Source: Roseateles asaccharophilus (GTDB lineage: Bacteria > Pseudomonadota > Gammaproteobacteria > Burkholderiales > Burkholderiaceae_C). Taken from it: 64,000 bases of DNA. Below the pieces are notes generated by a model, which worked only from the letters and a program-made list of their open reading frames with translations, did not search any database and had not been told where the DNA came from. Within the stretch, counting starts at the first letter, position 1. Each line of letters opens with the position of its first letter. The stretch spans positions 992,001-1,056,000 of the forward strand of contig NZ_SNXE01000001.1 in the NCBI RefSeq assembly GCF_004362405.1. The letters run 5' to 3'. This document shows, in pieces, positions 41,628 through 51,886 of the stretch. A program made the translations under genes and the position numbers.

Positions 41628-43016
41628 ATGACAACGAAATCTGCACTGATGGCCGCAGCCGTGCTGGCCCTGTGTTCATTGGGGGCCGCGGCCCAGACCG
41701 GCGCCGCCCCGGCCCTGCCCGCCGAGCTGGCCGGCCACGCCCTGCTGCCCGCGCGCAGCTTCGTGCCCGCACCCAAGGATGCGCCGGCCTATCTGCAGAC
41801 CAGCGGCAAGTTCACCGCCGCCGATGGCCGCCGCGTGGATGCGCTGGAATCCATCATGGGCACGTCCTTCCTCTCGGACAAGGCCGCGCCGCGCGAGACC
41901 GGCGTCAAGCTGCCCTTCAAGGGCCAGCCGGTGCAGGGCTTCTCGGGCATCAAGACCATGAAGGACGGCAGCTTCTGGGTGCTGACCGACAACGGCTTCG
42001 GTGCCAAGAACAATAGCGCGGACGCGATGCTGATGTTCCACAAGCTGCGCATCGACTGGAAGCAGGGCAGCGTGCAGCGCAGCCAGACCCTGTTCCTGCA
42101 CGACCCGGACCGCAAGATCCCCTTCCTGATCGTCAACGAGGGCACGAGCAAGCGCTACCTCACCGGCGCCGATCTGGACATCGAGTCCATGCAGCCCATC
42201 GGCAATGAGCTCTGGTTCGGCGATGAGCTGGGCCCCTATCTGATCCGCACCGATCTGCAGGGCAAGGTGTTGGGCCTGTACGAGACCCGGCTGGACGGCA
42301 AGCTCCTGCGTTCGCCCGACCACTACACGGTGACGACGCCGGCCGTACCCGGCACGCCGGTGACGACGCCCGTGCGCCGCTCGCGTGGCTATGAGGGCAT
42401 GGCCGCCAGCCCGGATGGCCGCTTCCTCTACCCCTTGCTGGAAGGCCCGCTGTGGCTGGAGGGCGAGAAGAAGTGGGAGACCTCGGCCGATGGCCGCGAA
42501 GTGCTGCGCGTGCTGGAGTTCGATGTGGCCCAGCGCGCCTGGACCGGCCGCAGCTGGAAGTACCCGCTGGAGCTCAAGGGCAACAATATCGGCGACTTCA
42601 ACATGATCGACGCCGACACCGCCCTGGTGATCGAGCGCGACAACGGCGAGGGCTCGGTGGACGAGGCCTGCAACGGACCCGCCCGCCCCGACTGCCAGAA
42701 CGTGCCGGCCCGCTTCAAGCGCGTCTACAAGATCAGCCTCAAGGACGCAGACGCTGAAGGCCTGGTGCGCAAGATCGGCTATGTGGACCTGATGGACATC
42801 GCCGACCCCAAGAGCCTGGGCCGCAACGGTGCCACCCGCCAGGGCCGCTTCAGCTTCCCCTTCGTGACCATAGAGAACGTGGACGTGGTGGACGCCGAGC
42901 ACATCGTGGTGGCCAATGACAACAACCTGCCTTACTCCAGCGGCCGCAAGCTGGGCGTGCAGGACGACAACGAGTTCATCCTGCTCAAGGTCCCCGAGCT
43001 GCTGAAGGCGCGCTGA
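41628..43016 (+). CDS. Exported phytase-like esterase (esterase-like activity of phytase family)
   Basis: A 462-residue secreted protein with signal peptide MTTKSALMAAAVLALCSLGA and a beta-propeller-type fold of the phytase-like family: GFSGIKTMKDGSFWVLTDNG, LDIESMQPIGNELWFGDELG, RSRGYEGMAASPDGRFLYPL and a late NVDVVDAEHIVVANDNNLPY. Members are linked to phosphate-ester breakdown, but evidence for phytase activity is limited. It follows ppk2 divergently (178 bp apart), so a shared phosphate theme is possible. Confidence 0.82.
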   Translation: MTTKSALMAAAVLALCSLGAAAQTGAAPALPAELAGHALLPARSFVPAPKDAPAYLQTSGKFTAADGRRVDALESIMGTSFLSDKAAPRETGVKLPFKGQPVQGFSGIKTMKDGSFWVLTDNGFGAKNNSADAMLMFHKLRIDWKQGSVQRSQTLFLHDPDRKIPFLIVNEGTSKRYLTGADLDIESMQPIGNELWFGDELGPYLIRTDLQGKVLGLYETRLDGKLLRSPDHYTVTTPAVPGTPVTTPVRRSRGYEGMAASPDGRFLYPLLEGPLWLEGEKKWETSADGREVLRVLEFDVAQRAWTGRSWKYPLELKGNNIGDFNMIDADTALVIERDNGEGSVDEACNGPARPDCQNVPARFKRVYKISLKDADAEGLVRKIGYVDLMDIADPKSLGRNGATRQGRFSFPFVTIENVDVVDAEHIVVANDNNLPYSSGRKLGVQDDNEFILLKVPELLKAR

Positions 43017-43116
43017 GCGACGCAACTGTCGCCAAATGTAGGGACGGCTTGCGTACTTTCACCGACCGGGGAAGTCCTGGGCCGTTGGGTGTCGGCCGCT
43101 CCCTACACTGGCCGGC

Positions 43117-43992
43117 ATGCGTACTTTGAGAACCGATGACGGGCTGCCCCTGCACTGGCGGCAATGGAGCCGCCCCGGTCCGGGGCCGGCACGCGGCACG
43201 GTGCTCATCGTGCACGGCCTGGGTGAACATATCGGGCGCTACGAGGCGCTGGCTGGCCGCCTGAATGATTGGGGCTGGCATGTGGTGGGCCATGACCAGC
43301 GAGGGCACGGCGCCTCCGGTGGCCCGCGTGGGGACATCCCCGAGGCGGATCGTCTTCAGCGCGATTTGGCCCTGGTCATCGATGAGCTTCGGGCCGATCC
43401 CCAGCTGGGCTTCGGTCCCCTGGTGATGTTGGGCCACAGCATGGGCGGCCTCGTGGCGGCGCGTTTCGTCGCGGGTGGGCTCGCCCTGGGGCAGGGCGGC
43501 GTTCTGCCAGCATGGTTTCGCCCGGTCGATGGGCTGGTGCTGAGCTCGCCGGCCTTGGACCCCGGGCTCTCGGGCGTGCAGCGCATGCTGCTCGGGGCGG
43601 CCCGGCCCCTGCTCCCGCATCTGGCGGTGGGCAATGGCCTGAAGACCAGTTGGATCTCGCGCGATCCCGCGGTCGTGGCCGCCTATGAGAACGATCCTCT
43701 GGTGCATGACCGCGTCAGCGCCACCCTGGCCGCCATGATTGCGGACGGCGGCGCCGAGCTTCAACACCAGGCCCCCCTGTGGGTGGTGCCCACCCTGCTG
43801 ATGTGGGCCGGGGCAGACCAGTGCGTGGACCCCGAGGGCAGCGCTCGCTTCGCGGCCGAGGCGCCGCGTGCCGTGGTACAGACGCAGTGCTTCGAGCGGC
43901 TCTATCACGAGCTCTTCAACGAGCCCGAGCGCGAGCAGGTCTATGCGCGGCTGCAGGCCTGGCTGGAGCAGCGCTTCCCGCCTGCGCGCTGA
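43117..43992 (+). CDS. Alpha/beta hydrolase, monoacylglycerol lipase-like
   Basis: A 291-residue cytosolic hydrolase with LIVHGLGEHIGRYEALAGRL, GHDQRGHGASGGPRGD, nucleophile elbow GHSMGGLVAARFVAG, acid in LLMWAGADQCVDPEG and His in RLYHELFNEPER. This is the layout of monoacylglycerol lipase / lysophospholipase (PldB-type). TACACT (43104-43109) sits 7 nt before the ATG and no ribosome binding site is seen, fitting a leaderless mRNA. Confidence 0.88.
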   Translation: MRTLRTDDGLPLHWRQWSRPGPGPARGTVLIVHGLGEHIGRYEALAGRLNDWGWHVVGHDQRGHGASGGPRGDIPEADRLQRDLALVIDELRADPQLGFGPLVMLGHSMGGLVAARFVAGGLALGQGGVLPAWFRPVDGLVLSSPALDPGLSGVQRMLLGAARPLLPHLAVGNGLKTSWISRDPAVVAAYENDPLVHDRVSATLAAMIADGGAELQHQAPLWVVPTLLMWAGADQCVDPEGSARFAAEAPRAVVQTQCFERLYHELFNEPEREQVYARLQAWLEQRFPPAR

Positions 43993-44042
43993 GGGCCTGG
44001 GAACTAGAATTCCGACTCCCCGCCACAAGCCGGAACACCACC

Positions 44043-45518
44043 ATGAATGCACGCGACGCCGCGCTGCCGCTGCAGCCCGATGAAGCCTCGGCCCTGGGCC
44101 GTTTTGCCGAACGCGTCTGGGACGAGGAAATCGTTCCGGCGCTGAGCGACTACATCGCCATCCCCGCCAAGAGCCCCATGTTCGATGCCGACTGGGCCAA
44201 GAACGGGCATATCGAGAAGGTGCTGCGCGACGCGGCCACCTGGGTGGAGAGCAAGAAGGTGGCCGGCCTCAAGCTGGAGGTGGTGCGCCTGGAGGGCCGC
44301 ACGCCGGTGATCTTCTTCGAGGTGCCGTCCACCAAGCCGGGCAGCGATGACACCATCGTGCTCTACGGCCATCTGGACAAGCAGCCCGAGTTCAACGGCT
44401 GGCGCTCCGACCTGGGGCCCTGGACGCCCAAGTACGAGAACGGCCTGCTCTATGGCCGCGGCGGCGCCGACGACGGCTACGCCATCTACGCCTCGCTGAC
44501 CGCCATCATGGCCCTGGACCAGCAGGGCATTCCCCGGCCGCGCTGCGTGGGCATCATCGAAACCTGCGAGGAGAGCGGCTCCTACGATCTGCCGGCCTAT
44601 ATCGATGTGCTTAAAGAACGCCTGGGCAATGTCTCCCTGGTGGTATGCCTGGACTCGGGTGCGGGCAATTACGAGCAGCTCTGGCTCACCACCTCGCTGC
44701 GCGGCATGGTTTCGGGCGTGCTCAAGGTGGAGGTGCTGACCGAGGGCATCCACAGCGGCGACGCCTCGGGCCTGGTGCCCTCGAGCTTCCGCATCCTGCG
44801 CCAGGTGCTGGACCGTCTGGAGGATTCCAAGACCGGCCGCCTGCTGCCCGACAGCTTCCACTGCGAGATCCCGGGCGATCGGGTGGACCAGGCTCGCGCC
44901 ACCGCCGAGATCCTCAAGGACGAGGTCTGGAAGCGCTACCCCTGGGCCTGCGGCGCCGATGGCGGCAGCGTGCTGCCCGTGACCCAGGACCCGGTGGAGG
45001 TGCTGCTCAACCGCACCTGGCGCCCCACCCTGAGCGTGACCGGCGTGGACGGCTTCCCCGAGCTGAAGAACGCCGGCAATGTGCTGCGCCCCTACACCGC
45101 CTTCAAGCTCTCGCTGCGCCTGCCGCCCCTGGTGGACGGCAACGAGGCTGCGCTCAAGCTCAAGGCCCTGCTGGAAGACAACGCGCCCTACAACGCCCGC
45201 GTCACCTTCGTGCCCGATGGCCGCGCCGGGGCCTATGGCGCCACCGGCTGGAACACGCCCGAGCTCAGCCCCTGGCTCTCGGGCGCGCTCAACGAGGCCA
45301 GCCTGGCGCATTTCGGCCGCCCGGTGGGCTTCATCGGCCAGGGCGGCACCATCCCGCTGATGAGCATGCTGCAAAAGGGCTTCCCCAAGGCGCAGATGAT
45401 GGTCTGCGGCGTGCTGGGCCCCAAGAGCAATGCCCACGGCCCCAACGAGTTCCTGCACGTGCCCTATGGCAAGCGCCTGACGGCTGCCGTGGCCCAGGTG
45501 ATGGCGGCCCACCCCTGA
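44043..45518 (+). CDS. M20 family metallopeptidase / dipeptidase
   Basis: A 491-residue zinc peptidase of the M20 (ArgE/DapE/CPG2, CNDP-like) family. Zinc-site motifs: VLYGHLDKQPEFNGW (His, Asp), LYGRGGADDGYAIYASLTAI (Asp) and IIETCEESGSYDLPAY (Glu pair). The dimerisation domain starts near RGMVSGVLKVEVLTEGIHSG. The C-terminal His motif is probably GPNEFLHVPYG. Length and wording fit carnosinase-like dipeptidases. ATG 44043 is used; the longer frame runs into the previous gene. TAGAAT near 44005 may be its -10. Confidence 0.88.
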   Translation: MNARDAALPLQPDEASALGRFAERVWDEEIVPALSDYIAIPAKSPMFDADWAKNGHIEKVLRDAATWVESKKVAGLKLEVVRLEGRTPVIFFEVPSTKPGSDDTIVLYGHLDKQPEFNGWRSDLGPWTPKYENGLLYGRGGADDGYAIYASLTAIMALDQQGIPRPRCVGIIETCEESGSYDLPAYIDVLKERLGNVSLVVCLDSGAGNYEQLWLTTSLRGMVSGVLKVEVLTEGIHSGDASGLVPSSFRILRQVLDRLEDSKTGRLLPDSFHCEIPGDRVDQARATAEILKDEVWKRYPWACGADGGSVLPVTQDPVEVLLNRTWRPTLSVTGVDGFPELKNAGNVLRPYTAFKLSLRLPPLVDGNEAALKLKALLEDNAPYNARVTFVPDGRAGAYGATGWNTPELSPWLSGALNEASLAHFGRPVGFIGQGGTIPLMSMLQKGFPKAQMMVCGVLGPKSNAHGPNEFLHVPYGKRLTAAVAQVMAAHP

Positions 45519-45541
45519 GGTCGTCGCGCCCGCTGAAATGC

Positions 45542-45569
45542 AAACGGGATCCCAGCGGGATCCCGTTTT
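45542..45569. terminator. Bidirectional terminator between M20 and IclR genes
   Basis: AAACGGGATCCC (45542-45553) and GGGATCCCGTTT (45557-45568) form a perfect 12-bp stem with an AGC loop. T-rich on the plus side and A-rich before it, it serves both converging genes. Confidence 0.88.
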
Positions 45570-45589
45570 GGTTTCCAGAGGGCAGAGCC

Positions 45590-46420
45590 TCAGAGCAGCA
45601 TGCGCAGATGGGCCTGGGCCTGCAGCAGCGGCGGCAGGCAGTGCTCGACCAGCTGGTCCATGCTCATGCGCGAGGCATGCACGCTGATGTTCATGGCGGC
45701 GACCACATCGCCCCGGTAGTTCTTCAGCGGCACGGCCACGGTGCGCAGACCCAGCTCCAGCTCCTGGTCGATGCAGGCGTAGCCCAGGGCGCGTGCACGG
45801 GCGATCTCGATGCGCAGCCGCTCGGGGTGGGTGATGGTGTGCGGGGTCAGGGGGCTGAGCTCCTGACGGGCGATCCAGGCATCGACCTCGGCCTGGGGCA
45901 GGGCGGCCAACAGCACGCGGCCATTGCCGGCACAGTAGGCCGGCACCCGGGTGCCGGGCTGCAGCGTGGGAGAGACGACGCGGCCGGCGCTGGTGGCGGC
46001 GATGCAGATCACATCATTGCCATCCAGCACGCCGGCGGAGCTGGCCTCCTTGAGGGCGTAGGCCAGCTTGTGCAACTCGGGCTCCACGATGCGCGGCAGG
46101 CGGGCCGAGTGCATATAGCTTTGTCCCAGGCGCAGCACCTTGGGGGTCAGGGCAAACATCTTGCGATCCTGCGAGACAAAGCCCAGATGGGTCAGGGTCA
46201 GCAGGTAGCGGCGGGCCGCGGCGCGGGTCAGGCCGGTGCGCGCCGCAACCTCGGAGATGGTCAGTCGGGGACGTTCCTGATCGAAGGCTTCGATCACGGC
46301 CAGACCCTTTTCAAGGCCAGCCACCAGATCGCGCTTGAGTGGGCCGCTGGGAGCGTCGGCCGGCGCTGTGGCCGGAATTTCGAGGGCGGTCAGATCATCA
46401 AGTGCGCGGGCAGCAGACAT
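45590..46420 (-). CDS. IclR family regulator, PcaR/PcaU/PobR type
   Basis: About 276 residues: winged helix (GLEKGLAVIEAFDQERPRLT, then TGLTRAAARRYLLTLTHLGF) and effector domain (GTRVPAYCAGNGRVLLAALP, ELELGLRTVAVPLKNYRGDV, AAMNISVHASRMSMDQLVE). The last motif and the FVSQDRKMFALTPKVLRLGQ segment are those of the PcaR/PcaU/PobR branch, which activates the beta-ketoadipate pathway. The next minus-strand gene upstream is a beta-ketoadipyl-CoA thiolase, which supports this. The start is taken as the ATG ending at 46420; the frame is open to 46492, past the promoter -10. Confidence 0.88.
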   Translation of the reverse strand: MSAARALDDLTALEIPATAPADAPSGPLKRDLVAGLEKGLAVIEAFDQERPRLTISEVAARTGLTRAAARRYLLTLTHLGFVSQDRKMFALTPKVLRLGQSYMHSARLPRIVEPELHKLAYALKEASSAGVLDGNDVICIAATSAGRVVSPTLQPGTRVPAYCAGNGRVLLAALPQAEVDAWIARQELSPLTPHTITHPERLRIEIARARALGYACIDQELELGLRTVAVPLKNYRGDVVAAMNISVHASRMSMDQLVEHCLPPLLQAQAHLRMLL

Positions 46421-46475
46421 GGCATTGGGTGCGTTAATCGCCCAAATATGCTGGGCGCAAGCCGGGGAAACGCTG

Positions 46476-46505
46476 ACTATAGGAAGCCCCAAACACGCAG
46501 CGCAA
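46476..46505 (-). promoter_or_regulatory. Promoter of the IclR gene
   Basis: On the minus strand TTGCGC (46505-46500) and TATAGT (46481-46476) are 18 bp apart, about 55 bp before the start codon. This is the same pair and spacing as the tRNA-Leu promoter. Confidence 0.6.
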
Positions 46506-46534
46506 GCAAAACTGCCGCAAAAGGGGCGATATTC

Positions 46535-46559
46535 GCACCTTTATGCACCAATAAGGTGC
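46535..46559. promoter_or_regulatory. PcaU/PobR-like operator of three 10-bp-spaced half-sites
   Basis: GCACC at 46535 and 46545 (direct) and GGTGC at 46555 (inverted) start exactly 10 bp apart, just upstream of the IclR promoter. PcaU and PobR of Acinetobacter are known to bind three 10-bp-repeat operators with one palindromic pair and one direct repeat, so this is a likely autoregulatory site. Confidence 0.6.
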
Positions 46560-46822
46560 TTTCGCATAGGACTCCTCCCACGGCCGTTTCGGGCGGGTGT
46601 GGGCGGGATGCGGGGCGGTAAGGGAAGCCCGAAGCTTGACTCAGTACGACGCCAACGGGCTACGTACTACCACTTACGCGGTCCACAAACTGGATTTGAG
46701 TCGTATATGTGCGCTCTGCGTTTGGTTTCTGGATCCAGTATCCCACGCAGCATCCCGCCACGTGGCGGCGCCGTCCCGGCTTTACGATGACAAAAACGCA
46801 GCACCCCTTGAGCTGAGCTCAT
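46560..46822. other. Non-coding stretch between IclR operator and thiolase gene
   Basis: About 260 bp with no convincing gene on either strand. It is less GC-rich than coding DNA. The short frames here lack local codon bias and family resemblance. It may hold promoter elements facing either way or the remains of a deleted gene. Confidence 0.5.
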
Positions 46823-46847
46823 GCCTTGCACCACCGTGGTGCAAGGC
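46823..46847. terminator. Strong palindrome after the thiolase gene
   Basis: GCCTTGCACCAC (46823-46834) is repeated inverted at 46836-46847, 14 bp past the thiolase stop. There is no adjacent T-run on the minus strand (a TTTTTGTC run lies about 30 nt further), so it is a probable terminator or 3'-end stabiliser. Confidence 0.5.
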
Positions 46848-46860
46848 CTGGGGTTTGCTG

Positions 46861-48069
<1,209 letters not shown>

Positions 48070-48197
48070 GGCAGAAGGGCTCCGGGTTCGTGTGTGGCGT
48101 GGTGCGCCATGCGTGAGCTCTTGAGGGCTGCGACGCATGGGCGCTGCGGGGCTGTGGCTGCAGCCACCCTTGGCGGCTCCCAGCGCGAGGCATAAAT

Positions 48198-48231
48198 GTT
48201 CTTTATTGGAACTTTGGTTCTGAAAATGAAC
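48198..48231. promoter_or_regulatory. Tandem GTTC-N7-GAAC palindromes upstream of the thiolase gene
   Basis: Two 15-bp palindromes, GTTC-N7-GAAC, lie at 48198-48212 and 48217-48231, 19 bp apart, in the 330-bp divergent gap between pcaF and the HD-GYP gene. They resemble IclR-family sites and are candidates for control of pcaF by the PcaR-type regulator. Confidence 0.55.
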
Positions 48232-48399
48232 ATGCTAGGCCGGAGCTTCATTTCCGGTCAAGAATTTCCCGTGACAATTCGCACGGTAGGCGTTTGTAAT
48301 CAGGTGCAAGGGCCGCACGGGGCTGGTTTACTGCTCAAGTGGTGCAGACATCGTGCCGATGCAGCTGCCGAGGGCGCCTAGAAAAGGCGTAGGAAGAAG

Positions 48400-49695
48400 A
48401 TGAAGGACAACACTTCGGATCCTTTGATCGACGTTGCGCAGCTCAAGGTGGGTATGTTCATTCACCTGGATCTGGGCTGGATGGCGCATCCGTTCCCGCT
48501 GAGCAGCTTCAAGCTGAGTTCGGAGGATCAACTCCTGGTGTTGCGTCGCCTGGGACTCAAACAAGTGCGTTGGAGCCCCAGCCGCAGTGATTTGCAGACC
48601 GAGGCCGCGGCGCTGAATGAGGCGCAGCCGGGGGGTGAGAGCCCCGACCAAGCTCAGCAACAGGCCAAACCCAGTCCCGAGCAACTCGCCCGCGAGGCTC
48701 ACAAGCGTGCCCTGGCCGCTCAGCGTGAGGCGCTGTCCCTGTGCGAGCGTCAGTACGGTGAGGCGGCGACAGCCTTCCGCGACATCATGGAAGTGCTGCC
48801 GCGGGAGCCGCGAGGCTCTCGGGACCAGGCCATCGCCCTGTCCGGCGCCCTGTTGGACAAGATGCTGGTCGAAGGCGACCTCAATATCCGCCTGCTCAAT
48901 GAAGGGGCGGGGGATCGCGGCACGGCTCACGCCCTGAATGTGGCCATCATCTCCATGCTGCTGGGACGTGCCTTTGGGCTGGGCCGCGAGGAGATGATGG
49001 ACCTCGGTGTCGGCGCGCTCTTGCATGACCTCGGCAAGACCGAGCTGCCTGCACGGGTTCGCAATCGCGATGACAGCTTCACCCTGGCCGAGACTCAGGC
49101 CTACCAGCAGCATGTCCAGAAGGGCGTGGCCTTGGCTCAGGCCATGGGGCTGAGTCCCGGCCCCCTGTTGGTCATTGCCCAGCATCATGAAAATGCCGAC
49201 GGCAGCGGTTTTCCGCAGCGCATCAATGTGGATCGCATGAGTGCCGCCGCCCGCATCGTGGCCCTGGTCAATCGCTTTGACGGTCTTTGCAATCCCCTGC
49301 TGGCGTCCAAGTCCATGACGCCGCACGAGGCCTTGTCCCTCATGTTCGCCCAGGGGCGCAATCGCTTCGACGCCACCATGCTCAATGCCTTCATCCGGAT
49401 GATGGGCGTGTATCCGCCAGGCTCGGCGGTGCAGCTCACCGATGATCGCTACGCCCTGGTGGTGGCCGTGAACTCATCGCGGCCGCTCAAGCCGCGTGTG
49501 ATGGTGCATGACCCCAAGGTGCCCAGGGAGGAAGCCTTGATCCTGAACCTGGAAGAACACCCGGATCTGGGCATACGCCGCAGCCTCAAGCCCAGTCTGC
49601 TGCCTCGGGCGGCACTGGACTATCTGAGCCCGCGTACACGAGTGGCCTACTTCTTTGAGAGCACCACCATGCCCCTCGGGGAGTTGGCGGCGTGA
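48400..49695 (+). CDS. HD-GYP domain c-di-GMP phosphodiesterase
   Basis: A 431-residue protein with an N-terminal DUF3391-like domain (VAQLKVGMFIHLDLGWMAHP, LKQVRWSPSRSD), a Gln/Ala-rich linker and an HD-GYP domain from about residue 165. Its HD motif is GALLHDLGKTELPARVRN and the GYP loop reads HHENADGSGFPQRI, with Phe in place of Tyr, a common variant. It should hydrolyse c-di-GMP in the cytosol. It overlaps the next gene (GGDEF-EAL) by 4 nt, so the two are made together. GTAGGAAG precedes the ATG. Confidence 0.92.
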   Translation: MKDNTSDPLIDVAQLKVGMFIHLDLGWMAHPFPLSSFKLSSEDQLLVLRRLGLKQVRWSPSRSDLQTEAAALNEAQPGGESPDQAQQQAKPSPEQLAREAHKRALAAQREALSLCERQYGEAATAFRDIMEVLPREPRGSRDQAIALSGALLDKMLVEGDLNIRLLNEGAGDRGTAHALNVAIISMLLGRAFGLGREEMMDLGVGALLHDLGKTELPARVRNRDDSFTLAETQAYQQHVQKGVALAQAMGLSPGPLLVIAQHHENADGSGFPQRINVDRMSAAARIVALVNRFDGLCNPLLASKSMTPHEALSLMFAQGRNRFDATMLNAFIRMMGVYPPGSAVQLTDDRYALVVAVNSSRPLKPRVMVHDPKVPREEALILNLEEHPDLGIRRSLKPSLLPRAALDYLSPRTRVAYFFESTTMPLGELAA

Positions 49696-51821
49696 CCCCC
49701 GCAACGCTCGGCAGTACCGCGATTCACCCGCGCCCGCACCACGACCAAGCCCTGATCGACGGGCTTCAAGAGGCGGTGTGGCTGGTGGATGCGCGTACGC
49801 TGTGCGTGATGGCCGTCAATCAGGCGGCTACCCAGCTATTGGGGCTTGAACCTGCGCGCCTGATCGGTGCCAGCATGGAGTCGCTGGCCTGCACGGCGGA
49901 GGATGCGCTGTTCTGGATGGAGGCTGCTGCAGGTTCCCGCGAGGGCTTGCACACCGACACCATGCTGCGGCGCGCCGACGGGCAGATGATCTGGGCCGCG
50001 CGACGCATCAGCCATATGGCGCTGGCCGATGGTGATGGGGTCTGGCTGGTCTCGATGCGTGATCTCAGCCGGCAGCGGCAGCATGATGAGGAGCGCGAGA
50101 CCCTGCTCGCCGAGCTGAAAGCGACCCTGGAGTCCACGGCCGACGGCATCCTGGTTTCGGATCTGGCAGGTCGCATGCGCAGCTTCAATCAGCGCTTTGC
50201 CTCGCTATGGGGCTTGCCCGAGGATCTGCTGCTTGAGCGCAATGATGAGGCGGTGCAGGCCTGGATGCGGCGCAGCGTGGTCGATGGCGTGGCCTACGCG
50301 ACCCGTCTGGCCGCCATTCAGGAAGCCCCGCTGCTGCAGACCAGCGACATCATCAAGCTGCTGGATGGCCGGGTGCTGGAGCGCGTCTCGCTGCCGCAGT
50401 GGAGCCGGGGGCGCCCCATCGGCCGGGTGTATTCCTTCCGCGACCTCAGCGAGAAGCTCGCCGCCAGCCAGCGCATCGATGAGCTGTCGCACACCGATAT
50501 GCTGACCGGCCTGCCCAACCGCCGGGCCCTGGCCGAGCGCATTGACTACGCCCAAGCCATGGCGCGCCGCGACGCCTCGGGCTTTGCCCTGCTCAATGTC
50601 GACCTGGATCGCTTCAAGCAGATCAATGACACCCTGGGGCATTCCTACGGGGATCGCGTGCTCAAGGAAGTGGCCCAGCGTCTGCGGGAGTGCCTGCGTG
50701 AGGTGGACACCGTGGCGCGCCTGGGCGGCGATGAGTTCTCTTTGCTGGTCCACCAGGCTGATGCGCGCGGGGCGGAGCATGCGGCGCGCCGGGTGCAGGA
50801 GGCCATGGCCCGGCCCTTCAGCTTCGACACGCTGAGTTTCACCGTCACCTGCTCGGTGGGCATTGCCCTCTTCCCTAGCGACGGGGGGGGCGCAGATGAG
50901 CTCATGGCGAGTGCCGAGCGCGCCATGCACTGGGTCAAGGAGAGTGGGCGGGGTGCTTTCCGCTTCCACCAGCCGCGCAAGCATGTGGATCTGCTCTCGC
51001 GCATGCGACTGGATCACGCCATGCGTCAGGCCCTGCTGGAGGGGCAGTTCCGGCTGCACTACCAGCCTCAGGTGGACCTGGGCAGTGGCCGCGTGATTGG
51101 CGCCGAAGCCCTGCTGCGCTGGCGCGACCCGCTGCGCGGCGACATTCCGCCCTCCGAGTTTGTGCCGGTGGCCGAGGAGAGTGGTTTTATCGTCGCCATC
51201 GGCGATTGGGTGCTGCGCCAGGCGGTGCAGCAGGCCGCCGACTGGCTGCGCCAGGGGCGGCGCATCCAGGTGGCCGTGAACGTCTCGGCCCTGCAATTCC
51301 AGCAAAGCCAGTTCGTGGAGACGGTGGCGCAAGCCCTCAAGGCCGCCGGTCTGCCACCCTCGCTGCTGGAGCTTGAGCTCACCGAGTCCATTCTGCTGCG
51401 CGATGCCGAGGAGGCGCTGCTGCGCTTGCAGGCTCTGGCCGAGCTGGGCGTGTGCATGTCCATCGACGACTTTGGCACCGGCTATTCCAGCCTGGGCTAT
51501 CTGAAGCGCTTCCCCATCCAGCGACTCAAGATTGATCGCAGCTTCATCCAGGGCCTGCCCTCGGACGAGAGCGATGCCGGCATTGTGAACGCCGTGATCC
51601 AGATGGGGCGCGCCCTGCGCCTGCTGGTGATCGCCGAAGGGGTGGAGACCGAGGCCCAGCGCGACTTTCTGGCGTGCGCGGGCTGCCATGAGTACCAAGG
51701 CTATCTCTTTGCCCCGGCGCTGGAGACGCGAGCCTTTGAGGACAAGGTCTGGCAGCCCCAGCTCCCGCCTCCGCGTCCGGCTCTATCGCCCATGCGCCTG
51801 GTACGAGGTCGGGCCGCCTGA
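49692..51821 (+). CDS. PAS-GGDEF-EAL c-di-GMP enzyme
   Basis: A 709-residue cytosolic protein starting at a GTG inside the previous stop (GTGA). It has two N-terminal PAS domains (LIDGLQEAVWLVDARTLCVM; ELKATLESTADGILVSDLAG), a GGDEF domain with LGGDEFSLLVHQ and an RxxD inhibitory site (REVD) five residues before it, and a complete EAL domain: EALLRWRDP, NVSALQF, ELTES, SIDDFGTGYSSLGYLKRF, KIDRSFI, EGVETEAQ. Both activities look intact, so net direction may depend on PAS signals or partner proteins. Coupled to the HD-GYP gene. Confidence 0.93.
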   Translation: MTPATLGSTAIHPRPHHDQALIDGLQEAVWLVDARTLCVMAVNQAATQLLGLEPARLIGASMESLACTAEDALFWMEAAAGSREGLHTDTMLRRADGQMIWAARRISHMALADGDGVWLVSMRDLSRQRQHDEERETLLAELKATLESTADGILVSDLAGRMRSFNQRFASLWGLPEDLLLERNDEAVQAWMRRSVVDGVAYATRLAAIQEAPLLQTSDIIKLLDGRVLERVSLPQWSRGRPIGRVYSFRDLSEKLAASQRIDELSHTDMLTGLPNRRALAERIDYAQAMARRDASGFALLNVDLDRFKQINDTLGHSYGDRVLKEVAQRLRECLREVDTVARLGGDEFSLLVHQADARGAEHAARRVQEAMARPFSFDTLSFTVTCSVGIALFPSDGGGADELMASAERAMHWVKESGRGAFRFHQPRKHVDLLSRMRLDHAMRQALLEGQFRLHYQPQVDLGSGRVIGAEALLRWRDPLRGDIPPSEFVPVAEESGFIVAIGDWVLRQAVQQAADWLRQGRRIQVAVNVSALQFQQSQFVETVAQALKAAGLPPSLLELELTESILLRDAEEALLRLQALAELGVCMSIDDFGTGYSSLGYLKRFPIQRLKIDRSFIQGLPSDESDAGIVNAVIQMGRALRLLVIAEGVETEAQRDFLACAGCHEYQGYLFAPALETRAFEDKVWQPQLPPPRPALSPMRLVRGRAA

Positions 51822-51886
51822 GTCTGCCGGGCTGGCCGCCCCACGGGCACAATGCCCGGGTGGCCGCGCAGCGGCCAGGAGACCCT

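Noticed and set aside
44645-46621. 658-codon frame running through the M20 gene and the IclR antisense strand
   Set aside because: Crosses a strong terminator and two supported genes; low-complexity product.
46560-46822. Hidden gene between the IclR operator and the thiolase gene
   Set aside because: Frames there lack genome codon bias, ribosome binding sites and any family resemblance.
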